Shown here: positions 21,554-31,284 of the stretch, piece after piece
How positions within the stretch are numbered: the stretch's first letter is position 1
How the letters are laid out: each line of letters starts with the position of its first letter
NCBI RefSeq assembly: GCF_002115745.1
Contig: NZ_JFKB01000002.1
Location: forward strand, 186,001 to 250,000
Source: Thalassospira alkalitolerans
Lineage (GTDB): Bacteria > Pseudomonadota > Alphaproteobacteria > Rhodospirillales > Thalassospiraceae
Reading direction: 5' to 3'
Length of the DNA: 64,000 bases
Position numbers and translations under genes: made by a program
The notes under the pieces: model-generated
Database searches by the model: none
Told to the model about the DNA's origin: nothing
The model's input: the letters and a program-made list of their open reading frames with translations, nothing else

Positions 21554-22524
21554 TGTCAGTTCCGGTTCTTGAACTTGAAAACGTATCCAAAACCTTCTCG
21601 ATCAAGCAGGGTATCTTTGGCAAACGTAAGGAACTCAAAGCGGTTGATCATCTTAACCTGAGCCTTGAAAAGGGCGAGGTTCTTGGTCTGGTTGGCGAAT
21701 CTGGATGTGGTAAAAGTACACTTGCCCGTATTCTTTTAGGACTTGAATCCCCGACGCAGGGACGGGTTCTTGTCGATGGCGAGGATATCACCACCCGCGA
21801 TCGATCCTATCTTGCACGCCGTATTCAGCCGATTTTTCAGGACCCGTATTCGTCCTTGAACCCGCGCAAAACCATTGCCGACATTATTTCATTACCCTTG
21901 CGGGTTCATAAAGTCGGTGCATCGCGTGATTGGGATAAACAGACAAGCGATATTCTTGATGTTGTTGGTTTGCCTCAGCGGGTTTTGCGCAGTTATCCAA
22001 GTCAGCTTTCCGGCGGGCAGCGCCAGCGTGTCGCGATTGCGCGTGCGCTGATCATGAAGCCCGAAATCGTGATTTGCGATGAACCGACATCGGCACTCGA
22101 TGTGTCGGTTCAGTCGCAAATTCTCAATCTTTTGTCGGATTTACGTGATGAATTGGGACTGACCTATTTGTTCATCAGTCACAATTTGGCGGTGGTTGAA
22201 CATCTCGCGACCCGGGTTGCGGTGATGTACCTTGGCCGTATCGTCGAAGAGGCAAAGGCTTCGGCACTTTTCGCCGGGCCAGATCATCCATATACCTCGG
22301 CCTTGCTGGAATCTGTGTTAACCCCGGATCCGTCACTTGGCGTTCCTGATACGCAATTGGGCGCGGTGTTTCCCAATCCGATTAACCCGCCCAGCGGGTG
22401 TCATTTTCATCCCCGTTGTCCCAAAGTAATGGATATTTGTTCGCAAAAAGCGCCTGAAATGGTGCTGCGCGATGGCAAGCGGATTGAATGTCACCTGTTC
22501 GCGCCAGAGGCCGTATCCGCATGA
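21553..22524 (+). CDS. Dipeptide-type ABC transporter ATPase, DppF-like
   Basis: The 323-residue second ATPase. Walker A is GESGCGKS, the Q-loop PIFQDPYSSLNPRKT, the signature LSGGQRQRVAIARAL, Walker B IVICDEPTSALDVS, and the C-terminal cysteine region 'CHFHPRCPKVMDIC'. The start is ATG 21553, overlapping the previous TGA as TGATG; a GTG three bases earlier is also possible. Together with the DppD-like subunit it forms the nucleotide-binding heterodimer. Its stop overlaps the start of the gamma-glutamyltransferase-family gene. Confidence 0.93.
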   Translation: MSVPVLELENVSKTFSIKQGIFGKRKELKAVDHLNLSLEKGEVLGLVGESGCGKSTLARILLGLESPTQGRVLVDGEDITTRDRSYLARRIQPIFQDPYSSLNPRKTIADIISLPLRVHKVGASRDWDKQTSDILDVVGLPQRVLRSYPSQLSGGQRQRVAIARALIMKPEIVICDEPTSALDVSVQSQILNLLSDLRDELGLTYLFISHNLAVVEHLATRVAVMYLGRIVEEAKASALFAGPDHPYTSALLESVLTPDPSLGVPDTQLGAVFPNPINPPSGCHFHPRCPKVMDICSQKAPEMVLRDGKRIECHLFAPEAVSA

Positions 22525-24116
22525 CCACCGATAATTTTTCCAATTCCCAATCAACCCGGAAAACCGTTGTAACGGCAGTGGATGGCGGTGTTGTTGCCGC
22601 ACAGCATAAACGCGGGGCGCAAATCGGTGCCGAAATCCTGTCAGCAGGCGGCGATGCCATTGATGCCGCGATTGCGACCTCTTTTGCGATGGGGGTTCTT
22701 GAACCATGGATGAGTGGCCCGGCAGGCGGGGGGGCGATGATGATTTATCGCGCTGACGAAGACCGGACTTATACCATCAATTTCGGCATGCGTTCACCCG
22801 CAGGGCTTGATCTGGCGGATTATCCGCTTTCAGGCGCGGGGGTTGCCGGGGATTTGTTCCCTTGGGCGCGGGTTGTGGGCGACCGCAATCAGATCGGTGG
22901 CGGTGCGATTGCGGTGCCTGGTACGGTGGCCGGGATGGAATTGGCCTTTAACCGTTTTGGCACGATGGCGTGGCGTGACCTTGTATCGCCTGCGGCAAAG
23001 CTGGCGGGGGATGGATTGCCTGTCGATTGGTATGCGGCCCTTCTGATCGCGGCAAGTACCCGCGAACTGGCCAAAAATCCGACGGCGGCGGAAACCTTCC
23101 TTGAAGACGGGCAATGGCCAACCATTGCAGGCTGGACCGCCCTTTCAGACAAGCGCATCAACCTTGATAAGATGGCTGTCACCTTGCAGCGAATTGCCGA
23201 TAAGGGCGCCCGCGAATTTTACGAAGGCGAACTGGCCGCGGAAATTGTTGCCGATGTTCAGGCCGTTGGCGGGTCGTTGTCTCTGGACGATATGAAATCC
23301 TATCAGGCAACGGTGTCTGATCCGCTTGCCACATCCTATCGCGGCGGAACGGTCTATACCCCTGCGTCGATGACGGCCGGGGAAAACCTGGCGGAATGTC
23401 TGGGGCTGCTGGAACAACAAAGCTTTGACGGGGCGATGCCGGGGGCTGATGCCTATGGGGCGTATGTTACGGCTTTAAAGGCGACGTATGAGCGCCGTTT
23501 GCGTGACATGGGCGATGTCGATGATAGTCGCGCCCCGACCTGTACCACCCATTTCAGTGTGACCGACCGGCATGGAAATATGGTTGCCGTTACCCAAACG
23601 TTGCTGTCAATTTTTGGGTCAAAAGTCGTGCTGCCGGGCAGTGGACTTTTGATGAATAACGGTATTTTGTGGTTTGACCCGGAACAGGGAAAACCGAATT
23701 CCCTTGCGCCGTCAAAGCGTTGTTTGATGAATGTATGCCCGCTTATCGGGCATCACAAAGATCAAAGATTTGCGATTGGTGCATCGGGCGGGCGCAAGAT
23801 TTTGCCCGCTGTCTTGCAACTGACATCCTTCCTGATGGATTTCGACATGGGGTTTGAGGACGCCTTTCATCAGGCGCGGCTTGATTACAGCGGCGGTGAT
23901 GCGGTGATCATCGATCAAAGCCTTTCGGATGAAATCGTGCGCGCCATAAGTGACCGGCATCATTGTGTCACCACGCGCCGGACTGTTTTCCCCTATGCCT
24001 TTGCCTGTCCTGCGGGCGTTCTTAATCGCGGAAATATCAATCAGGGCATGACGGAAATTATGTCGCCTTGGGGCGATGCCGTGGCTGAAACACACACTCC
24101 CATTGCAGATAAATAA
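22521..24116 (+). CDS. Gamma-glutamyltransferase-family hydrolase
   Basis: A 531-residue member of the Ntn-hydrolase GGT family, which is made as a proenzyme and self-cleaves before a threonine. The predicted nucleophile is Thr342 in CTTHFSV, and the downstream substrate-site motif GSGLLMNN is present. N-terminal family features include [20 protein letters not shown] and '[13 protein letters not shown]'. Unlike Escherichia coli GGT it has no signal peptide, so it should act in the cytoplasm after import. The start overlaps the ATPase stop (ATGA), implying translational coupling. Substrate: glutathione or other gamma-glutamyl peptides are plausible; an acylase-type activity cannot be excluded. 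Confidence 0.85.
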   Translation: MTTDNFSNSQSTRKTVVTAVDGGVVAAQHKRGAQIGAEILSAGGDAIDAAIATSFAMGVLEPWMSGPAGGGAMMIYRADEDRTYTINFGMRSPAGLDLADYPLSGAGVAGDLFPWARVVGDRNQIGGGAIAVPGTVAGMELAFNRFGTMAWRDLVSPAAKLAGDGLPVDWYAALLIAASTRELAKNPTAAETFLEDGQWPTIAGWTALSDKRINLDKMAVTLQRIADKGAREFYEGELAAEIVADVQAVGGSLSLDDMKSYQATVSDPLATSYRGGTVYTPASMTAGENLAECLGLLEQQSFDGAMPGADAYGAYVTALKATYERRLRDMGDVDDSRAPTCTTHFSVTDRHGNMVAVTQTLLSIFGSKVVLPGSGLLMNNGILWFDPEQGKPNSLAPSKRCLMNVCPLIGHHKDQRFAIGASGGRKILPAVLQLTSFLMDFDMGFEDAFHQARLDYSGGDAVIIDQSLSDEIVRAISDRHHCVTTRRTVFPYAFACPAGVLNRGNINQGMTEIMSPWGDAVAETHTPIADK

Positions 24117-24129
24117 AAAGGATCAATCA

Positions 24130-25515
24130 ATGTCAACGCGTGCTGATGCAATCGAAAATGTGACCCGATATTTTGATGATGGGCGTTTCCTTGGTGAATT
24201 GGGCCAGATGGTTGAACGGCAAACCGAAAGCCAGAAACCCGAAAGCATTGATGCGCTTTATGGCTATTTGAACGATCTGATGATCCCGATGCTTGGCAAT
24301 ATGGGCTTTAAAACCCGTATAATTGAAAACCCAAAGCCGGGATTTGGGCCATTTTTGTTTGCCGAGCGTCACGAAGGGGCTGATTTGCCAACCATTTTGA
24401 CCTATGGGCATGGCGATGTCATTCGTGCCCAGCATGGCGAATGGCGTGATGGGCTTGATCCCTTCAAGCTGGTTGTCGAAGGTGACAAGGTTTACGGGCG
24501 GGGTACGGCTGATAACAAGGCCCAGCATTGCATCAATCTGGCAGGGTTGCGTGCGGTGATTGAAACCCGTGGATCGTTGGGATTTAATTGCAAGGTCATC
24601 CTTGAGATGGGCGAAGAAACCGGCTCGCCGGGGCTGGCCGAATTGTTTACCGCCCATCGCGATCTGTTTGCTGCCGATGTTTTAATTGCCTCGGATGGGC
24701 CGCGCCTGAATGCCAAACGCCCGACCATGTTTATGGGATCGCGCGGCGCGATTAATTTTGCCCTGTCGGTCAAATATCGTGAAGGTGGCCATCATTCCGG
24801 CAATTGGGGTGGTTTGTTAAAGGACCCGACAATTGTTCTGTCCCATGCCATTGCCTCGATCGTTGACCATCGCGGCCAGATCAAGATACCCGAATGGCGC
24901 CCGGATAGTTTGACCGATGAGATTAAAGAAGCGCTAAAAGACTGCGCGATCACGCCATCAGATAGCGGCCCGCAAATTGCCCCGGACTGGGGGGAAGAGG
25001 GGCTGACGTTTTCTGAAAAAGTGTATGGCTGGAACAGCTTTGCCGTTCTGGCAATGAAGACGGAAAATGCCAGCAAGCCGGTTAATGCGATCGCGCCGGA
25101 AACCGTTGCGCATTGCCAATTGCGTTATGTTGTTGGTACGGACCCGGATGATATTTTACCCGCCTTGCGCCGTCATCTGGATCAGCATGGTTTCCAGGAT
25201 GTTGATATTATGCCCGCTGACAAGGGGTTTTTCCGTGCAACCCGGCTTGATCCGACCCATCCGTGGGTGTTGCGGGTAAAGGAATCGATCACTAAAACAA
25301 CCGGTGAAAAGCCTGCCGTTCTGCCAAATCTTGGCGGGTCGCTGCCTAATGATACATTTGCTTATATCCTTGAAATGCCAACAGTTTGGGTGCCGCATTC
25401 CTATCCGGCCTGTTCACAGCACGCACCGAACGAACATATTTTGCAAAGCCTCAGTCGTCAGGCCCTGCAAATGATGGCGGGTGTTTTCTGGGATATCGGC
25501 GATAACACTAAATAG
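24130..25515 (+). CDS. M20-family metallopeptidase
   Basis: A 461-residue cytoplasmic dinuclear zinc amidohydrolase or dipeptidase. Metal-ligand motifs: TYGHGDV (His94), GRGTADNK (Asp128), MGEETGS (Glu162 catalytic, Glu163 metal), ASDGP and a C-terminal 'CSQHAPNEH' histidine. A lid/dimerisation domain lies between about 210 and 340, with the conserved [10 protein letters not shown]. The start is ATG 24130. It ends the putative peptide uptake operon 13 bp after the GGT-like gene and would logically split the dipeptide left after gamma-glutamyl removal; that pathway is inferred. Confidence 0.88.
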   Translation: MSTRADAIENVTRYFDDGRFLGELGQMVERQTESQKPESIDALYGYLNDLMIPMLGNMGFKTRIIENPKPGFGPFLFAERHEGADLPTILTYGHGDVIRAQHGEWRDGLDPFKLVVEGDKVYGRGTADNKAQHCINLAGLRAVIETRGSLGFNCKVILEMGEETGSPGLAELFTAHRDLFAADVLIASDGPRLNAKRPTMFMGSRGAINFALSVKYREGGHHSGNWGGLLKDPTIVLSHAIASIVDHRGQIKIPEWRPDSLTDEIKEALKDCAITPSDSGPQIAPDWGEEGLTFSEKVYGWNSFAVLAMKTENASKPVNAIAPETVAHCQLRYVVGTDPDDILPALRRHLDQHGFQDVDIMPADKGFFRATRLDPTHPWVLRVKESITKTTGEKPAVLPNLGGSLPNDTFAYILEMPTVWVPHSYPACSQHAPNEHILQSLSRQALQMMAGVFWDIGDNTK

Positions 25516-25688
25516 TCCGGCGAAAATTTGGTAAGGCCCGTATTTATTAAAGGGCTTGGGCTTGTGTGGGTCCGGATGGGGCTTTGATTTGATCCCTCCG
25601 GGCCTGCTTCTTTTGTATGTGACTTATCGCGTTGGGATGCCGTTGTTATTGGGGGCAGATCCCAAAGCGGCTCTAATGAAGTTCTGTT

Positions 25689-25740
25689 CTGATCTTATGC
25701 CGGTTTCCGCGCTTAAGTGGCGGCCAATTGGTTAAGGCAG
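25689..25740. repeat. 52-bp direct repeat, copy 2
   Basis: Same orientation and length as 16093-16144, differing at about seven positions in the middle. The first 18 bases and last 15 bases are identical between copies. It marks the far border of the IclR-Dpp-GGT-M20 module, whose other border is copy 1. Confidence 0.75.
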
Positions 25741-25847
25741 GGTGGAGTCTTCTGCATTGCAGGTCTTTAATCGGTATATCATCGATATTGCGGTGCAAAA
25801 TAGAAACTCAATCAACCACCGGTTTCTCTCCTGTTTGTCAATTGCTG

Positions 25848-25897
25848 TACTGCAACGTTACAGGTCTCGCTTGACTATCACCTGTAACGTTGCAGTA
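25848..25897 (+). promoter_or_regulatory. Twin LacI-type operator over the sugar ABC promoter
   Basis: Two 18-base arms, TACTGCAACGTTACAGGT (25848-25865) and its exact reverse complement (25880-25897), are separated by 14 bases. Each arm itself contains TGnAACGTTnCA, the dyad typical of LacI/PurR-family sites, so there are two operators whose centres are 32 bp apart, about three helical turns. A TTGACT (25871-25876) lies between them, and a weak -10 overlaps the right arm. The LacI-family protein encoded at the operon's end is the obvious binder. Confidence 0.8.
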
Positions 25898-25937
25898 ATT
25901 AGTCGCCAAATCAAAAAACCAACAGGGAGGAAACAAT

Positions 25938-27197
25938 ATGTTTCTTGGCAAAATGACACGTGCCGGGATCGGTATGATCGCGGCATTGGGGCTTTCGACC
26001 AGCATTGCAACGGCACAGGAAAGTGTTGAAGTTCTGCACTGGTGGACGGCGGGCGGCGAAGCCAAGGCACTTCAGGTTCTGAAAAAGGACCTCGAAAGCC
26101 AGGGCGTTTCATGGAATGACATGCCGGTTGCTGGCGGTGGTGGCGAACAGGCGATGACTGTTTTGCGCGCACGCGTCACATCGGGCAACGCGCCAACTGC
26201 GGTTCAGATGCTTGGTTTTGATATCAAGGATTGGGCCGGCGAAGATATTCTGGCCAATCTTGATGAACTGGCCGCCAAGGAAGGCTGGGACGATGTTGTT
26301 CCTGATGCGCTGAAAGACTTTTCAAAACATGATGGTCATTGGATTGCCGCCCCGGTCAACGTGCATTCGACCAACTGGGTCTGGGCCAACAAGGCCATCT
26401 TTGACGAGCTTGGCATCAACCAGCCGACCGATTGGAATGAACTGATCGCCGCCCTTGATAAAATCAAGGCTGCTGGTTACACCGCCGTTGCCCACGGTGG
26501 TCAGGCATGGCAGGACGCGACCATCTTTGACGCGGTGGTCATGGCAACCGGTGGTCCGGATTTCTATCAGGCATCAATGATCGATACCGATCCCGATGCG
26601 CTGGGGTCTGACACCATGAAAACCGTGTTTGATCGCATGGCACAACTGCGTGGTTATGTTGATGATAACTTCTCGGGCCGCGATTGGAACCTTGCAACCG
26701 CGATGGTGATCAACAAGGAAGCCGGTGTGCAGTTCATGGGCGACTGGGCCAAGGGTGAATTCCTCAATGCCGGTAAAGTCCCGGATACTGATTTCCTGTG
26801 CTTCCGTTTCCCGGGAACGCAGGATGCGGTAACGTTCAACTCTGACCAGTTTGTCATGTTCAAGGTCGGTGAAGACCGTCAGGACGCTCAGATGAAGCTG
26901 GCATCCGCCGTTATGTCGCCAACCTTCCAGTCAGCTTTTAACGTGGTCAAGGGATCGGTTCCGGCACGGACAGACGTTCCGAATGATGCCTTTGATGCCT
27001 GTGGTAAAAAAGGCATGGCCGAACTGGCTGCGGCCAATAAAAAAGGCACGCTGTTTGGATCAATGGCACATGGCCATTCGGTTCCGGCCGGGGTTAAAAA
27101 TGCGATGTATGACGTGATCACCGCGCATTTCAACGGCGAATATGACAGTGCTACGGCAGTTGAAGAACTCGTCAACGCCGTCGAATCCGCTCAATAA
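25938..27197 (+). CDS. Sugar ABC transporter substrate-binding protein (GtsA-like)
   Basis: A 419-residue periplasmic binding protein, signal peptide cleaved near ATA-QE (residue 26). The mature N-terminus [20 protein letters not shown] and the following '[20 protein letters not shown]' closely resemble the glucose/mannose-binding GtsA of pseudomonads as I know it, so a hexose ligand is likely. GGGAGGA precedes the ATG. It is the first gene of a four-gene importer operon under a twin LacI-type operator; a strong hairpin follows it, as is common for abundant binding proteins. Confidence 0.9.
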   Translation: MFLGKMTRAGIGMIAALGLSTSIATAQESVEVLHWWTAGGEAKALQVLKKDLESQGVSWNDMPVAGGGGEQAMTVLRARVTSGNAPTAVQMLGFDIKDWAGEDILANLDELAAKEGWDDVVPDALKDFSKHDGHWIAAPVNVHSTNWVWANKAIFDELGINQPTDWNELIAALDKIKAAGYTAVAHGGQAWQDATIFDAVVMATGGPDFYQASMIDTDPDALGSDTMKTVFDRMAQLRGYVDDNFSGRDWNLATAMVINKEAGVQFMGDWAKGEFLNAGKVPDTDFLCFRFPGTQDAVTFNSDQFVMFKVGEDRQDAQMKLASAVMSPTFQSAFNVVKGSVPARTDVPNDAFDACGKKGMAELAAANKKGTLFGSMAHGHSVPAGVKNAMYDVITAHFNGEYDSATAVEELVNAVESAQ

Positions 27198-27211
27198 GAC
27201 CAAAAAACAAA

Positions 27212-27242
27212 CCGGCGGCCGGATCAGCATTCCGGCCGCCGG
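27212..27242 (+). terminator. Intercistronic hairpin after the sugar-binding protein gene
   Basis: CCGGCGGCCGGA, 7-base loop, TCCGGCCGCCGG: a perfect 12-bp GC-rich stem without a T run, 15 bp after the stop and 22 bp before the permease gene. It probably protects the upstream mRNA or partly attenuates read-through, giving more binding protein than permease. Confidence 0.7.
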
Positions 27243-27263
27243 ATAAAGTGCGGAGCATTCCTT

Positions 27264-28157
27264 ATGCAACCATCCTTGCCCAGCAAGGCTCAGGCAACCC
27301 TGCGCGAGGTTCTGCCCCGTCTGGTGCTAAGCCCAAGCCTGTTTTTGATCCTGTTATTTGTTTATGGATTTATCATTTACACCGGCTATCTGTCGTTGAC
27401 CGACAGCCGGATGCTGCCAAGCTATGAGCTTGACGGTTTTGGCAATTATACCAAGCTGTGGGGGCAGCGTAACTGGCTGATCGCGCTTCAGAATCTGGCG
27501 ATTTTCGGCATTCTTTACATCGCGATATGTTCGGTTCTTGGGTTGGTTCTGGCGATCCTGCTCGATCAGAAAATCCGCGGCGAAGGTATCTTGCGCCCGA
27601 TTTATCTGTATCCGATGGCGCTGTCTTTCATTGTGACCGGTACGGCATGGAAATGGTTTCTGGATCCGGGGCTGGGGCTTGAAAACACCATGCATCTGTG
27701 GGGCTGGGAAAGTTTCACTTTTAACTGGATCAAGGATCGCAACATGGCGATCTATACCGTGGTCATTGCCGCTGTCTGGCAATCATCGGGCTTTGTCATG
27801 GCAATGTTTTTGGCCGGTTTGCGAGGGATCGATAGCGAAATCCTGAAAGCCGCCCAGATGGATGGCGCAAGTCGTTGGTCGCTTTATACCCGCATCGTCA
27901 TCCCGCAACTCCGCCCGGTTTTCCTGTCGGCCTTTGTGGTTTTGGCCCATCTGGCGATCAAGGCCTATGACCTTGTGATTGCCTTGACCAATGGCGGGCC
28001 GGGGCGGGCGACCGAATTACCGGCAACCTTTATGTATTCATACACCTTCACGCGCAATCAGATGGGGGTTGGCGCATCATCGGCGGTGATCATGCTGGCG
28101 ATGATTGCCTCGATCATTGTGCCCTATCTTTATTCCGAACTCAGGGAGCGTCGCTGA
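27264..28157 (+). CDS. Sugar ABC transporter permease, GtsB-like
   Basis: A 297-residue MalF-type permease with six membrane segments and the EAA loop 'ILKAAQMDGASRWSLYTRIV' that contacts the ATPase. The 'PMALSFIVTGTAWKWFLDPG' segment is typical of CUT1 permeases. ATG start; the last base of its TGA is the first base of the next gene's ATG. Second gene of the glucose/mannose-type importer operon. Confidence 0.92.
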   Translation: MQPSLPSKAQATLREVLPRLVLSPSLFLILLFVYGFIIYTGYLSLTDSRMLPSYELDGFGNYTKLWGQRNWLIALQNLAIFGILYIAICSVLGLVLAILLDQKIRGEGILRPIYLYPMALSFIVTGTAWKWFLDPGLGLENTMHLWGWESFTFNWIKDRNMAIYTVVIAAVWQSSGFVMAMFLAGLRGIDSEILKAAQMDGASRWSLYTRIVIPQLRPVFLSAFVVLAHLAIKAYDLVIALTNGGPGRATELPATFMYSYTFTRNQMGVGASSAVIMLAMIASIIVPYLYSELRERR

Positions 28158-29035
28158 TGTCACGTTCAACGCAACCCTCCTTTGGGATCGAAAAATTGCT
28201 GCGGGCAGCGCTTTATTCGGTTCTGATCCTGTTTGCGGTTTATTACCTGTTGCCGCTGTTTGTCATGCTGGTCAATTCGGTCAAGACGCTGGATGAAATC
28301 CGCGGCGGCAACATGATGTCGCTGCCCGAAGTCTTCACCTTTGAACCTTGGCTGGTGGCGTGGTCCAAGGCCCAGATCGGGGTCGAACCCACCGGGTTAA
28401 GCCCGTATTTCATCAATAGCATCATGATGGTCGTACCGGCGGTGACGATATCAACCGCCCTTGGTGCGTTAAACGGTTATGTCCTGACCAAATGGCGGTT
28501 TCCCGGCGACAAAATCATTTTTGGCCTAATGCTATTTGCCTGCTTTATCCCGTTTCAGATTGTTCTGATCCCGATGGCACGTGTGCTGGGGATTATTGGA
28601 ATGGCCGGGACGACAAGCGGTCTGGTTTTGGTGCATGTGGTTTACGGGCTTGGCTTTACCACGTTGTTTTTCCGCAATTATTACGCGGCCTTCCCGGACG
28701 AGCTGATCAAGGCGGCCAAGATGGACGGGGCCGGGTTCTGGCGGACTTTTACCCGTATTCTGTTGCCCAGTTCCGGGCCGATCATTGTGGTGACCGTGAT
28801 CTGGCAGTTTACCAATATCTGGAATGACTTCCTGTTTGGCGCGTCGTTTGCCGATTTTGATTCGATGCCAATGACAGTGGCGCTGAACAACCTTGTGTCG
28901 TCTTCGACCGGGGTCAAGGAATACAACGTGCACTTTGCCGGTGCGGTGCTTGCCGCCCTTCCGACATTGGTCGTTTACGTCGTTTCCGGGCGCTATTTCG
29001 TCCGTGGATTGATGGCCGGTGCGGTTAAGGGCTAG
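28157..29035 (+). CDS. Sugar ABC transporter permease, GtsC-like
   Basis: A 292-residue MalG-type permease with six membrane segments and the EAA loop 'LIKAAKMDGAGFWRTFTRIL'. The carboxy-terminal VSGRYFVRGLMAGAVKG ending is typical of CUT1 MalG-like subunits. It overlaps the preceding permease gene by one base, and the ATPase gene follows after 39 bp. Confidence 0.92.
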   Translation: MSRSTQPSFGIEKLLRAALYSVLILFAVYYLLPLFVMLVNSVKTLDEIRGGNMMSLPEVFTFEPWLVAWSKAQIGVEPTGLSPYFINSIMMVVPAVTISTALGALNGYVLTKWRFPGDKIIFGLMLFACFIPFQIVLIPMARVLGIIGMAGTTSGLVLVHVVYGLGFTTLFFRNYYAAFPDELIKAAKMDGAGFWRTFTRILLPSSGPIIVVTVIWQFTNIWNDFLFGASFADFDSMPMTVALNNLVSSSTGVKEYNVHFAGAVLAALPTLVVYVVSGRYFVRGLMAGAVKG

Positions 29036-29074
29036 GCCAAAGAGGCCAAAAAAGAAAAGAATGACAAGGAAGCT

Positions 29075-30187
29075 ATGATGTCCTTTCTACAAATCGACAA
29101 GGTCTGCAAAAGTTTCGGCACAATCAAGGTTTTGCGCGATATCTCGCTTGATGTTGAAGAGGGCGGTTTTCTCGTCCTTGTCGGCCCGTCGGGCTGTGGC
29201 AAATCAACCTTGCTCAACACGATTGCCGGGCTGGAAAAACTGACCACCGGTGAAATCCGCATTGATGGCAATGTTATTGATGATCTGCCGCCGTCTGAAC
29301 GCAATATCGCGATGGTCTTTCAAAGCTATGCGCTTTATCCGAATATGAATGTCGGACAGAACATTGCCTTTGGCCTTGAAATGCGCGGCATGCCCAAGGA
29401 TGAACGCGACGTCAAGGTGCGCGATGTCGCCAAAACGCTTCAGATCGAACATCTTTTGGATCGCAAACCCGGCCAGCTTTCCGGCGGTCAGCGCCAGCGC
29501 GTTGCGATGGGGCGCGCTCTTGTGCGTAATCCGCAATTGTTCTTGTTTGATGAACCGTTATCAAACCTGGATGCCAAGTTGCGCGTCGATATGCGGACTG
29601 AAATCAAACGGATGCATCAAACCTTGGGCACGACGATTGTTTATGTCACCCATGACCAGATCGAAGCCATGACTTTGGGCACGCGGATTGCGGTTCTAAA
29701 GGACGGTATTGTGCAGCAATACGGGACCCCGGCCGAAATTTATAACGATCCGTCCAATTTGTTTGTTGCTGATTTTATGGGGTCACCGGCGATGAACCTG
29801 ATCCCGGCGGTGGTGCGGGGCAATGCGGTTGAAATGGCACGTACGGGCGAAAATCCGCTTGTGCTTGATTTCAAACAATTGCCCGGCGATGTGGCGGCCT
29901 ATGAGGGGCGCAACATCATTGTCGGCATTCGGCCCGAAGCCATCACCGATGCCGATAACCGCGCCTTGGTGCGTGACGGGCAACAAGCCGTTACGGCATC
30001 GTGTCTGATTGATGTGGTTGAACCGGCCGGGGCGGATATTTTTGCCATTACCTCACTGGGCGGTAAGGAAGTTGTTACCCGCCTGCATCAGGATTGGTCC
30101 GGTCAGGCCAATCAACACGCCGAACTGGTGTTTAACCTTGAAAAGGTTGTGTTTTTTGATCCTGAAAGCGGCATAAGATTGCGCTAG
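29075..30187 (+). CDS. Sugar ABC transporter ATPase, MalK/UgpC type
   Basis: A 370-residue CUT1 ATPase. Walker A is GPSGCGKS, the Q-loop MVFQSYALYPNMNV, the signature LSGGQRQRVAMGRAL, Walker B LFLFDEPLSNLDAKLR, and the H-loop 'VYVTHDQIEAMTLG'. A TOBE/OB regulatory domain occupies about 240-370. AAGGAAG precedes ATG 29075; the adjacent ATG at 29078 is equally possible. In E. coli the MalK C-terminal domain sequesters MalT; here the nearby regulator is LacI-type, so no such interaction is implied. Confidence 0.93.
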   Translation: MMSFLQIDKVCKSFGTIKVLRDISLDVEEGGFLVLVGPSGCGKSTLLNTIAGLEKLTTGEIRIDGNVIDDLPPSERNIAMVFQSYALYPNMNVGQNIAFGLEMRGMPKDERDVKVRDVAKTLQIEHLLDRKPGQLSGGQRQRVAMGRALVRNPQLFLFDEPLSNLDAKLRVDMRTEIKRMHQTLGTTIVYVTHDQIEAMTLGTRIAVLKDGIVQQYGTPAEIYNDPSNLFVADFMGSPAMNLIPAVVRGNAVEMARTGENPLVLDFKQLPGDVAAYEGRNIIVGIRPEAITDADNRALVRDGQQAVTASCLIDVVEPAGADIFAITSLGGKEVVTRLHQDWSGQANQHAELVFNLEKVVFFDPESGIRLR

Positions 30188-30237
30188 ATATCAACTGCTC
30201 TTGCAAAGCATATTCCCGGGAACGGAGGCGAAAACTA

Positions 30238-31284
30238 CTGTCCGATCATGATCCTGCCGGTTCGCCGGGGCGCCCCGATGCTCCGGCCCGGCCGACGCTT
30301 AAAACCATCGCGGAAATGACCGGCCTTGGCGTGACGACTGTGTCGCGCGCGTTAAAGGACGCGCATGATATTAGCGCCAAAACCAAATTGCGGGTGCGCA
30401 AGGTGGCGGATGCGATTGGCTATCACCCGGATCGGGCCGGGGTGCGGTTGCGTACCGGCAAAACCAATGTCATTAGCCTGATTTTGGATCAGACCGACAA
30501 GGTGCCGGAATTCGCCCGGCGGCTGATTGTCGGGATATCGGATGTTATTCGCGGTACGCCCTATCACCTTGTTGTTACACCACAATCGCGCAGCGACGAC
30601 CCGATGGACCCGGTGCGTTATATCCTCAATACCCGCGCCGCCGACGGGGTGATCATTACCCATATTCGCCCCGATGATGAACGGGTGCATGCCCTGCAAA
30701 AAAGCGGATTGCCGTTTGTCGCGCATGGCCGGTGTCTGAGCGCGCCGGATCATGCCTATCATGATTTTGATAACCGGGCCTTTTGCGAAATGGCGGCAAA
30801 ACGCCTGATCGCGCGCGGGCGCAAACGCCTGGCGTTGTTATCGCCGCCATCGGAATTTTCCTATTATCAAGAAACACTTGCCGGGCTTGCGGCAGCCGCG
30901 CAAGAGGCCGGGATACCGTTTGAGGTGCTGCGCGGGATTGACCTTGATAGCAGCAGTGAAGTCTTGCGTCAGGCGGGCATGGCGTTGCGTCATCAGGACT
31001 ATGTGCCTGATGGTGTGATTTGCGGCAGTGAATTATGCGCCATGGCCCTGATTGATGGCATGATTCAATCGGGGTTGGATGTTGGCCGTGATATCGATGT
31101 GATTGCCAAGGAAACGTCGGATTTGCTGAACTTTACCCGTCCGCGGATTGACAGTTTGCGCGAAGATTTGATCGTCGCCGGACAGCAATTGGCGACCCAT
31201 TTGCTTGATGTGATCAAAGGTCACGATCATGCCACGTTGCAATCGCTCAGTGATCCGATCCCGGTCTGGCGCAACGAAATTTAG
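30238..31284 (+). CDS. LacI-family transcriptional regulator, apparent CTG start
   Basis: A LacI/GalR-type regulator: helix-turn-helix 'TLKTIAEMTGLGVTTVSRAL', hinge region, then a periplasmic-binding-fold domain (about 85-348). The first ATG (30316) falls inside helix 1 and would destroy the DNA-binding fold. Upstream the frame stays open with no ATG, GTG or TTG, but CTG 30238 lies nine bases after GGAGG and gives MSDHDPAGSPGRPDAPARPT before the helix, a normal LacI N-terminus (348 residues). It follows the sugar ATPase gene after 50 bp and probably represses the operon through the twin operator, relieved by the imported sugar. Confidence 0.85.
   Translation: MSDHDPAGSPGRPDAPARPTLKTIAEMTGLGVTTVSRALKDAHDISAKTKLRVRKVADAIGYHPDRAGVRLRTGKTNVISLILDQTDKVPEFARRLIVGISDVIRGTPYHLVVTPQSRSDDPMDPVRYILNTRAADGVIITHIRPDDERVHALQKSGLPFVAHGRCLSAPDHAYHDFDNRAFCEMAAKRLIARGRKRLALLSPPSEFSYYQETLAGLAAAAQEAGIPFEVLRGIDLDSSSEVLRQAGMALRHQDYVPDGVICGSELCAMALIDGMIQSGLDVGRDIDVIAKETSDLLNFTRPRIDSLREDLIVAGQQLATHLLDVIKGHDHATLQSLSDPIPVWRNEI

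Larger units (their letters stand above)
25516..25937. other. Gap holding repeat copy 2 and the sugar-operon control region
   Basis: No gene is supported here. From left to right it contains a weak AAGGCCC/GGGCTT hairpin after the M20 gene, the second 52-bp direct repeat copy (25689-25740), the twin operator and promoter (25848-25900) and a GGGAGGA ribosome site before the ABC binding protein. Confidence 0.7.
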
